Below are positions 1 through 5,245 of a stretch of 5,245 nt of DNA, one piece after another (within the stretch, counting starts at the first letter, position 1; the number at the start of each line of letters is the position of its first letter). The stretch spans positions 1-5,245 of the forward strand of contig JBOGHU010000119.1 of NCBI GenBank assembly GCA_050742255.1, written 5' to 3'. The position numbers and the translations under genes are program-made. The DNA comes from JBOGHU01 sp050742255 (lineage in GTDB: Bacteria; Actinomycetota; Acidimicrobiia; Acidimicrobiales; CADCSY01). The notes under the pieces are model-generated. The model saw nothing but the letters and a program-made list of their open reading frames with translations, was not told the origin of the DNA and did not search any database.

Positions 1-85
1 GCCCGATCCTACCCCTGGCCCGGAGCCGTCCCGGGGGGCACGCAGCCCAGACGGATCCGCGCCACTGTCACACCCCCGCGCGACC
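1..85. other. Upstream segment with no supported gene
   Basis: No complete gene, RNA gene or convincing promoter is visible here. The nurA reading frame (frame 2) has no stop codon from the window edge to the ATG at 86, but it also contains no ATG, GTG or TTG in that stretch. The segment could therefore be a 5' leader, the end of an upstream gene in another frame, or an N-terminal part of nurA that starts outside the window. A short GC-only inverted repeat (19-23 with 31-35, 7-base loop) has no following T-run and is too weak to call a terminator. There is no purine-rich ribosome binding site in the 15 bases before position 86. Confidence 0.5.
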
Positions 86-1087
86 ATGGGGCCCGTGACC
101 GTCACCGCCCCGCCCCCCACCCTGGAGGCCGCCGCCGGGCGCCTGGCCGACCTCCTCTGCGGCCGGGCCACCACCACCCCCGACCTCCGCCCCGGCGAGC
201 TGGAGCTGGAGCCGGTGATCCGGGCCCGGCCCCTGGCCCGGGCCGAGCCCCCGGTCGACACCTGGGCCGTCGACGGCGGTCAGGCGGTGGTGGCCGACGC
301 CCGTTGCCTGCAGGTCGTGGTGACCAGGGCGGCCAGGGTGCGGTACCGCGACGGCGCCTGCGTGGCCGAGGACGAGGGGGAGCTGCAGGCCGTCCTGCTC
401 GGCGGGGTGGCGGAGAGGGCCGCCGCCCTGGCCGCGCCGGCCCTGAGCGAGCTGGGCCCCGAGACCACTGTCGACGCCAACCTGCTGCGGGACCGGGGGG
501 AGTGGGAGACGGTGGCGGTCTGCGTGGAGGAGGCCGACCCGGGCGGGCTGGTCCTCGTCGACGGCGACCTCGAGCCCGACTGGCGCCTCCCCCGGTCCCT
601 GGTCACCGAGGTGCTCCGGCGAGCCCGGGAGCGGGGGGTCACCGTGGCCGGGGTCACCAAGCACTCCTCCCTGGCCGGGCCCGGTGGCACGCCCCTGGTG
701 GGCCTGCTCGAGTCCGAGGCCCAGGAGGCGCTCGGGCCCCGGGCCACGTGGTGGGCGCCCGTGGCCCGCACCCGTGGGCAGGGCCAGGTCCGGGTGGTGG
801 CCGCCCGGCTCGACCCCGACGCCCGCTTCGCCTTCCGGGTCGACCTGCCCGCCGGGCACGACCCCGAGGCCGCCCTGGGCTCGCTGTCCGCCCTGTGTGA
901 CGACGCCGCCTTCCCCGGCTACCCCTACCCGCTGTCGGTCGCCGACCGCCTCGCCGCCTGCTCGGGCTGGCTGCGGGGGGAGCTGCGCCTCCACCTCGAC
1001 GAGCTCCTGGAGCGGGCCGGGGTGGGGCCCGAGGCCCGGGAGCGGGCCTTCGCCGACCGCCACGACCTGATGGAGCGGGCCCGGTGA
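86..1087 (+). CDS. nurA: NurA-family 5'-3' DNA end-resection nuclease
   Basis: This 333-residue protein has the layout of the NurA nuclease family, whose RNase H-like fold degrades DNA with Mn2+ while bound as a dimer to the HerA translocase. Visible motifs, in order, are the first catalytic strand with D63 in AVDGGQAVV (about 60-68); an acidic pair E139/E141 in the helix before the second strand; D159 in LVLVDGDLE (155-163); a Lys motif VAGVTKHSS (187-195, K192); and the C-terminal GYPYPLSVAD (278-287). Its length is normal for the family. The ATG at 86 is the first start codon in the window, but it lacks a Shine-Dalgarno sequence and the frame is open to the window edge. GTG at 95 is an alternative start, and leaderless translation is possible. 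The TGA overlaps the herA start codon, implying translational coupling and joint function with HerA. Archaeal NurA is expected to have an active-site His where this protein has D287. The family call rests on motifs and on the herA neighbour; exact catalytic residues are inferred. Confidence 0.88.
   Translation: MGPVTVTAPPPTLEAAAGRLADLLCGRATTTPDLRPGELELEPVIRARPLARAEPPVDTWAVDGGQAVVADARCLQVVVTRAARVRYRDGACVAEDEGELQAVLLGGVAERAAALAAPALSELGPETTVDANLLRDRGEWETVAVCVEEADPGGLVLVDGDLEPDWRLPRSLVTEVLRRARERGVTVAGVTKHSSLAGPGGTPLVGLLESEAQEALGPRATWWAPVARTRGQGQVRVVAARLDPDARFAFRVDLPAGHDPEAALGSLSALCDDAAFPGYPYPLSVADRLAACSGWLRGELRLHLDELLERAGVGPEARERAFADRHDLMERAR
1072..1075 (+). promoter_or_regulatory. Ribosome binding site for herA
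   Basis: GGAG lies inside the last codons of nurA, with 8 bases between it and the GTG at 1084. This is standard Shine-Dalgarno spacing. It supports the GTG start and the 4-base overlap (GTGA) with the nurA stop. Confidence 0.6.
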
Positions 1088-2709
1088 GCGAGGCGGGGTC
1101 CACCAGCCGGGGCCGCCTCTTTGGCAAGAACGTGCTGGAGGCGGTCTTCCGGGCGCCCCCCGACGAGGACCTCTTCCTGGGCGAGCTGCTGGTCGGCGTC
1201 GACGAGGCCACCGGCCGCCGCTACCTGTTCCGGGTGGTCGACGTAACCTACGGCAGCGAGCACCGCCAGCCGGGTTGGGCGGAGCGGGTGGCCGGCACCC
1301 TGCTGGCCGACGACGTCCGTGGCGAGCCCGGCGCCCACGCCGTCCACGACCGGGACCGGCGCACGTACCGGGTGGCCGCCTGCCGCTGCCTGGGCTACCT
1401 GGCCCCGCCCAACCCCGGCGACCCCGGGCGCACCCGCACCGAGTTCCGCAAGCCCAAGAGCCTGCCCACCCAGTTCTCCCGTGTGGTGGCCCCCGAGGGC
1501 GCCGACTTCGAGTTCCTCCGCACCCGGATGGGCGACCTCCCCGTGGGGCGGCTGCGCAGCGGGGAGACGGTGGTCGACTTCGAGGTGGGGGTCCCCGGCG
1601 CCAGCCTGGCCACCCACGTCGGCGTCTTCGCCACGACCGGCATGGGCAAGTCCAACCTCATGAAGGTCCTGGCCGGGGGGGTCCTGAGAGCCGGTGGCCG
1701 CTATGGCCTGCTGGTGGTCGACCCCCACGGCGAGTACCGCGCCGAGCTGGCCCGCCACCCCTGGGCCCCAGAGCGGTTGCGCACCTACGCCGCCCGCCGC
1801 CTGCCCAACACCTCCACCCTGGCGGTGAGCCTGGCCGAGCTCACCGTCGACGATCTGCGCACCGCCTACACCTGGAGCCGTCCCCAGGAGGAGGCCCTCT
1901 TCGAGCTGGAGCGCCACTACGGGGGGTTCGACGCCAGGACCGGTGGGGGTGGCGGCCTGGGGTGGCTCCTCGCCTTCGCCCAGGTCGACGACCTCCCCGG
2001 GTTCCGGGACGTGGAGCTGTCCGGCCGGGTCGCCCTGAGCACCCTGCAGGTGCTCCACCGGCGGGCCCGGCGGATCACCGAGCTCCCGTGCGTTACCGCC
2101 GACCCCAACGTGTCGGTGGGGGGGGCGGTGCTGGCTGACCTCGAGGCCGGTCGGGTCACCCTCGTCGACGTGAGCGGGCTGGGCTCCACCGAGGAGGTCC
2201 TGGTCGCATCCTTCCTCACCCGCCGGGTGCTGGAGCGGTGGTCGGGCGCCTACCTCGACGACCCTGAGCGCCACCAGCGGCTGCCGGTGGTGGCGGTGGT
2301 GCTGGAGGAGGCCCAGCGAGTGCTGTCACACGCCGCCGACCGGGAGTCCAACGTCTTCCCCCGCCTGGCCCGGGAGGGGCGCAAGTTCAAGGTGGGGCTG
2401 TGCGCCGTCACCCAGCAGCCCAAGCTCCTCGACGCCGAGCTGCTGAGCCAGTTCAACACGTTCTTCGTGCTGGGCCTGGCCGACGAGCGCGACCGCAACA
2501 TCCTGCGGGGCTCCTCCAAGCAGGACATCAGCGACCTGGGGACCGAGATCCAGACGCTGATGCCCGGCGAGGGCCTCATCGCCAACCTGGAGGCACCCTT
2601 CGCGGTCCCCGCCCGGGTCTTCCTCTACGACGACCTGGTCCGCTCCACCCCCTCTCCGCCCCCCAAGCCCGACGTGGCGGCCCCCGACGTGGCCGCCCTG
2701 GTGGACTGA
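1084..2709 (+). CDS. herA: HerA-family hexameric DNA translocase/helicase ATPase
   Basis: This 541-residue ATPase belongs to the HerA branch of the FtsK-HerA superfamily, ring hexamers that pump double-stranded DNA into a partner nuclease, here presumably NurA. An N-terminal HAS-barrel-like segment begins around residue 10 (GRLFGKNVLEAVF) and extends to roughly 60. The P-loop is FATTGMGKSN (182-191, K189), with Ala at the usual first Gly. It is followed by the characteristic VVDPHGEY (211-218). Walker B is VVAVVLEEAQRVL (402-414), with E408 where Asp is common and E409 as likely catalytic Glu. Then come REGRKFKVGL (430-439) and the sensor region VTQQPKLLDAELLSQFNT (442-459), typical of HerA. 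A Gly-rich loop (G287-G291) lies in the helical insert between Walker A and B. The last ~20 residues are a Pro/Ala/Asp tail containing PDVAA twice. The GTG start is supported by the overlap with nurA and an upstream GGAG. Other FtsK-like conjugation ATPases are less likely, given the PHGEY motif and the gene neighbours. Confidence 0.93.
   Translation: MSEAGSTSRGRLFGKNVLEAVFRAPPDEDLFLGELLVGVDEATGRRYLFRVVDVTYGSEHRQPGWAERVAGTLLADDVRGEPGAHAVHDRDRRTYRVAACRCLGYLAPPNPGDPGRTRTEFRKPKSLPTQFSRVVAPEGADFEFLRTRMGDLPVGRLRSGETVVDFEVGVPGASLATHVGVFATTGMGKSNLMKVLAGGVLRAGGRYGLLVVDPHGEYRAELARHPWAPERLRTYAARRLPNTSTLAVSLAELTVDDLRTAYTWSRPQEEALFELERHYGGFDARTGGGGGLGWLLAFAQVDDLPGFRDVELSGRVALSTLQVLHRRARRITELPCVTADPNVSVGGAVLADLEAGRVTLVDVSGLGSTEEVLVASFLTRRVLERWSGAYLDDPERHQRLPVVAVVLEEAQRVLSHAADRESNVFPRLAREGRKFKVGLCAVTQQPKLLDAELLSQFNTFFVLGLADERDRNILRGSSKQDISDLGTEIQTLMPGEGLIANLEAPFAVPARVFLYDDLVRSTPSPPPKPDVAAPDVAALVD
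2668..2697 (+). repeat. 15-base tandem duplication in the herA tail
   Basis: Two adjacent 15-base units (2668-2682 and 2683-2697) differ at one base. They encode PDVAA twice (HerA residues 529-538), just before the final Leu-Val-Asp. The repeat lies beyond the recognisable ATPase core, in a Pro-rich segment likely to be disordered. A slippage-type duplication in a tolerant tail is the simplest explanation. Confidence 0.7.
2700..2704 (+). promoter_or_regulatory. Probable ribosome binding site for mre11
   Basis: GGTGG covers the end of the herA coding sequence, with 8 bases between it and the GTG at 2713. It is a modest Shine-Dalgarno match. Because the herA stop lies between this site and the start, translation of mre11 is probably coupled to termination on herA. 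Confidence 0.4.
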
Positions 2710-2712
2710 GCC

Positions 2713-3825
2713 GTGCGGGTGGCAGCCCTCGGCGACGCCCACCTGGGCCGTTCCTACTACTCCTTCACCGAGGCGGGGGTGAACCAGCGTGAGCGCGACT
2801 TCGAGCGCAGCTTCACCGCCGCGGTCGACCTGGCCCTGGCCCAGGAGCCCGACCTGGTGGTGTGGCTGGGCGACGTGTTCGACCACCCCCGGCCCACCTA
2901 CCGCTCCTTCCGGGAGGCCCAGCGGGCCCTGCTGGCGCTGCGGGACGCGGGGGTCCAGGTGGTCGTCATCAGCGGCAACCACGACACCCCTCGCCTGCCC
3001 GGCACCGGCAGCCCCTACAGCGCCCTGGCCGACGCCTTCCCCGAGGTGCGCTTCGCCACCCGCCTGGCCTACCAGCGCGTCGAGCTGCCCGGCCTGGTGG
3101 TCCACGCCGTCCCCCAGATGCTCACCGTGGAGCACACCCTCGAGGCCCTCGACCAGGCCGACCGGCAGCGCAGCCTCGACCGCACCAACCTGCTGATCAC
3201 CCACCCTCGCCTCCCCCAGGTCGAGCCCCGCTACGCCGACATCAACGAGATCGAGGTCGACGCCGGCGCCTTGCGGGCGGACCTGGTGCTGCTGGGCCAC
3301 TACCACACCCACACCCGGGTCCGTCCCGGGACCTGGTACGCAGGGTCCACCGACACCTTCTCCTTCGCCGACGAGCCAGAGCGCCTCAAGGGGATCGTCG
3401 TGCTCGACACCGACAGCGGGGAGTGCCGCCACGTGCCCCTCACGGGCCAGCGCCCTCTCGTGACCCTCGACACCGTGCACGCCCTGGGGCTGGGACCGGC
3501 GGAGGTGGAGGCCCAGGTGCTGGAGCGGGCGGCGGCGGTGCCGGCGGGGGCGGTCGCCCGCCTCTACCTCGACGGCGTCGACCCCGAGGCCTACCGTCTC
3601 CTCGACCTGGCCGCGGTCAGGGACGCGGCTGGGGCCGCCCTCCACCTGAAGCTGGAGCCCTCCTTCGTCGGCGTCGCCACCAACGTGGAGCTGCCCGACC
3701 TCAGGTCCATAGCCGCCCGCTGGGACCGCTACCTGGCCGACCAGGACCTCACCGGCTTCGACCGTGAGCGCATTGCCGAGCTGGGGAGGGAGTACCTCTC
3801 CCGGGCCGTCGAGGAAGCCGGCTGA
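2713..3825 (+). CDS. mre11: Mre11/SbcD-family double-strand-break repair nuclease
   Basis: This 370-residue calcineurin-like metallophosphoesterase acts, by family knowledge, as a Mn2+-dependent 3'-5' exonuclease and endonuclease at DNA ends in complex with Rad50/SbcC. All five phosphodiesterase motifs are present: GDAHLG (7-12; D8, H10), GDVFDH (53-58; D54, D57), SGNHD (87-91; N89, H90), ITHPRL (162-167; H164) and LGHYHTH (194-200; H196, H198). The catalytic core is followed by a capping-type region (about 210-320) and a charged C-terminal helix (about 330-368) in the position of the Rad50-binding segment. The length is close to archaeal Mre11 and bacterial SbcD, so the protein looks intact and active. 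The start at GTG 2713 places motif I seven residues in, as is normal for this family. It sits 3 bases after the herA stop and 3 bases before rad50, in the same reading frame as both. The name sbcD would be equally valid; mre11 is used because of the HerA/NurA context. Confidence 0.95.
   Translation: MRVAALGDAHLGRSYYSFTEAGVNQRERDFERSFTAAVDLALAQEPDLVVWLGDVFDHPRPTYRSFREAQRALLALRDAGVQVVVISGNHDTPRLPGTGSPYSALADAFPEVRFATRLAYQRVELPGLVVHAVPQMLTVEHTLEALDQADRQRSLDRTNLLITHPRLPQVEPRYADINEIEVDAGALRADLVLLGHYHTHTRVRPGTWYAGSTDTFSFADEPERLKGIVVLDTDSGECRHVPLTGQRPLVTLDTVHALGLGPAEVEAQVLERAAAVPAGAVARLYLDGVDPEAYRLLDLAAVRDAAGAALHLKLEPSFVGVATNVELPDLRSIAARWDRYLADQDLTGFDRERIAELGREYLSRAVEEAG
3811..3817 (+). promoter_or_regulatory. 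Possible ribosome binding site for rad50
   Basis: GAGGAAG near the end of mre11 is the only purine-rich tract close to the GTG at 3829. The 11-base gap after it is a little long. Termination-reinitiation across the mre11 stop could compensate. Confidence 0.4.
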
Positions 3826-3828
3826 CCG

Positions 3829-5245
3829 GTGCGCGTCACCCGCCTGCGCCTGCGCAACTACCGGGTCTACGAGGACCTCGAGCTGGCGCTCCCCCCCGGC
3901 CTGGTCGGCATCTACGGCCCCAACGGCGGCGGGAAGAGCTGCCTGCTGGAATCGGTGCGCTGGACGCTCTACGGCCGCTCCCGAACCACCAACGAGGAGG
4001 TTCGCACTTCGGGGGTTCTGGCCGACTGCCTCACCGAAGTGGAGTTCGAGCACGAGGGCCACCTGTACCTGGTGCGGCGCACCATCACCGGCGCCAACGC
4101 CACGGTGCGTGCCGAGGCCCGGGCCGACGGCCAGCAGGTGGCCGAGGGGGCCCGCGACGTCAGCACCTACGTCCAGTCGATCCTGGGCATGGACGACACC
4201 GCCTTCCGGGCTTCGGTGTTCGCCGAGCAGAAGCAGCTGGCCGCCTTCAGCGACCAGGCCGCGGCCAGGCGGCGGGAGCTGGTTCTCCGCCTGCTCGGCA
4301 TCACGCCTCTCGACGGGGCCCGGGACCAGGCCCGCCGCGACGCCCGAGCGGCGCGCGACGACCACCAGCGCCTCCGGGACGTCCTCCCCGACCTCGACGA
4401 CCTCCGCCAGGCCACCGCCAGGGCCGGAACCGAAGCCGGGGAGGCGGCCCAGGCTCGGACCGAGGCGGCAGGACGCCAGGACCAGGCCCGTTGGCGACTG
4501 CAGGCGGCGGAGGACCAGATCGAGCGGCACGAGGACCTCCGTCGCACCCATGAGCTGCTGGTGGCCGAGGGGCGCACCGCCCGGGCCGAGCACGACGCCG
4601 CCCACGACCAGGTGCAGCGCCTGGAGCGCCAGCTCGCCGACCTGGGGGCCGCCGCCGAGCAGCTCGCCGCCCTCCTCCCCGAGGCCGAGGGGATGGAGGA
4701 TGCCGAGGGCCGGTTGCGCCTGGTGGCGGGCGTGGTGGCGGCTCGCCGGGCCCTCCACGCCCTTCCTGCCACCGCCGCGCCCCACCCGCCCGACGAGGCC
4801 GGCTGGGAGGAGGCCCGCCTGGCCGCTGAGGCGGCCGCTGCCCGCCTGGCCCAGACCGGCGGGCTCCGCCAGGCCGCCGAGGCGGAGCTGGAGCGGGCCC
4901 ACGAGGCGGCCCGGCGGTCGGCCACCCTCTCCGGCGCCGCCGACTGCCCCCTGTGCGGCCAGCCCCTGGGGGAGGCCTTCGCTCGGGTCCAGGCCCACCG
5001 CGCCGCCGAGACGGAGCAGTGCGCCGCCCGCCACCGGGCGCTGGCCGCCGAGGTGAAGGCCGCCGACGCCAGCCGCCGCACCGCCGCCAACCGGGCCGAG
5101 GCGCTGGCCGCCGAGGTGAACTCGGCCCGACGGGCCCGGGCCGAGTTCGACCAGGTCGCCGCCCGCCGGGAGGCGGCGGCCGAGGCCCTGGCCCGGGCCG
5201 AGGCTGCCGCGGGGCGGCCGGTCGCCGACGGGGAAGAGGCAGACC
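3829..5245 (+). CDS. rad50: Rad50/SbcC-family SMC-like ATPase, N-terminal part (runs off the window)
   Basis: The frame is open for 472 codons with no stop and continues past the window edge. This is the ATPase partner of Mre11/SbcD, an SMC-like protein that tethers DNA ends and gates nuclease access. The N-terminus MRVTRLRLRNYRVYEDLEL matches the start of Rad50/SbcC/SMC proteins. Walker A is GPNGGGKS (30-37, K36), followed by LLESVRWTLYG (39-49). The Q-loop is in FAEQKQLAAF (131-140, Q134). From about residue 145 the sequence becomes an Ala/Arg/Glu/Asp/Leu-rich coiled coil, broken at a Pro-rich stretch (312-322). The zinc hook DCPLCGQPL lies at 372-380 (C373, C376). The returning arm begins after it. 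The signature motif, Walker B and D-loop must lie beyond the edge. The GTG start gives the expected short run before Walker A. The hook is nearer the N-terminus than in E. coli SbcC or Pyrococcus Rad50, so the protein is probably short, perhaps 750-800 residues (inference). The name sbcC would also fit. Confidence 0.94.
   Translation, partial: MRVTRLRLRNYRVYEDLELALPPGLVGIYGPNGGGKSCLLESVRWTLYGRSRTTNEEVRTSGVLADCLTEVEFEHEGHLYLVRRTITGANATVRAEARADGQQVAEGARDVSTYVQSILGMDDTAFRASVFAEQKQLAAFSDQAAARRRELVLRLLGITPLDGARDQARRDARAARDDHQRLRDVLPDLDDLRQATARAGTEAGEAAQARTEAAGRQDQARWRLQAAEDQIERHEDLRRTHELLVAEGRTARAEHDAAHDQVQRLERQLADLGAAAEQLAALLPEAEGMEDAEGRLRLVAGVVAARRALHALPATAAPHPPDEAGWEEARLAAEAAAARLAQTGGLRQAAEAELERAHEAARRSATLSGAADCPLCGQPLGEAFARVQAHRAAETEQCAARHRALAAEVKAADASRRTAANRAEALAAEVNSARRARAEFDQVAARREAAAEALARAEAAAGRPVADGEEAD
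5037..5120 (+). repeat. 21-base direct repeat in phase with the Rad50 coiled coil
   Basis: The same 21 bases occur at 5037-5057 and 5100-5120 with no mismatch, offset by 63 bases. They encode ALAAEV plus a polar residue. The offset is 21 codons, or exactly three heptads. The flanking bases differ. It lies in the returning coiled-coil arm just after the zinc hook. It may be an old internal duplication or a product of biased codon use in an Ala/Glu-rich helix. Confidence 0.6.

Noticed and set aside
19..35. GC inverted repeat (CCCGG, 7-base loop, CCGGG) as a terminator or operator
   Set aside because: The stem is only 5 base pairs with no T-run, and such repeats are expected by chance at this base composition.
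925..2274. Long minus-strand open frame opposite nurA and herA, and a similar one at 68-1063
   Set aside because: Both are low-complexity Gly/Pro/Val/His-rich translations antisense to conserved genes; they are shadows of codon bias.
1087..3825. Recoding of TGA as an amino acid, making one giant fused protein
   Set aside because: TGG is used for the tryptophans seen, TGA ends all three complete genes at the expected family length, and each following start is in the right place for its family N-terminus.
2326..5034. A 2.7-kb open frame on the minus strand (about 900 codons)
   Set aside because: It lies antisense to herA, mre11 and rad50, is dominated by Gly, Val, Leu, Gln and Pro without any domain motif, and follows from the extreme G/C third-position bias of the real genes. 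The motif-bearing plus-strand frames explain the region.
3764..5056. Plus-strand open frame of 430 codons overlapping the end of mre11 and much of rad50
   Set aside because: It is out of frame with rad50, rich in Pro, Ser, Arg, Trp and Thr, and has no recognisable motif. The overlapping frame from 3829 carries Walker A, the Q-loop and the zinc hook.
1..5245. CRISPR array, tRNA/rRNA gene, insertion sequence or phage attachment site
   Set aside because: No spaced repeat array, clover-leaf-like sequence, transposase motif or terminal inverted repeats were seen; the window is almost entirely filled by four coding regions.

Overview
The window is very GC-rich (by eye above 70%, with G or C at nearly every third codon position). 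Three of its four genes start with GTG, all three complete genes end in TGA, and purine-rich Shine-Dalgarno-like tracts precede the internal starts. This points to a high-GC bacterium, most likely an actinobacterium; an Acidimicrobiia-like lineage is a guess. Chloroflexota or another high-GC group cannot be excluded. The proteins are rich in Ala, Arg, Gly, Asp and Glu but lack the extreme acidity of haloarchaeal proteins.

The layout is one tightly packed plus-strand operon. Positions 1-85 hold no recognisable complete gene. They are followed by a NurA-family nuclease (86-1087), a HerA-family FtsK-like DNA translocase (1084-2709, overlapping nurA by the 4 bases GTGA), an Mre11/SbcD-family nuclease (2713-3825, 3-base gap) and the N-terminal part of a Rad50/SbcC-family ATPase (3829 to the window edge, 3-base gap). 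The rad50 frame is open for 472 codons. It includes Walker A, the Q-loop, a coiled coil and a CPLC zinc hook, and it leaves the window in what should be the returning coiled-coil arm. No gap between genes exceeds 3 bases, so no internal promoter or terminator is expected.

The four products form the DNA-end-resection set known from thermophilic archaea, where HerA, NurA, Mre11 and Rad50 are encoded together. By family knowledge, Mre11-Rad50 recognises and opens DNA ends, and a HerA hexamer drives DNA into a NurA dimer that degrades it to expose 3' overhangs for recombination. Finding the complete set as one operon in an apparently bacterial genome is the main point of interest. A role in defence against phage or plasmid DNA is an alternative that the window does not test.

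Details worth a second look: an Asp in NurA where archaeal NurA is expected to have an active-site His; an LEEAQ Walker B in HerA; a zinc hook unusually close to the Rad50 N-terminus; herA, mre11 and rad50 all in one reading frame, separated only by TGA plus one codon; and a 21-base direct repeat spaced exactly three heptads apart in the Rad50 coiled coil.
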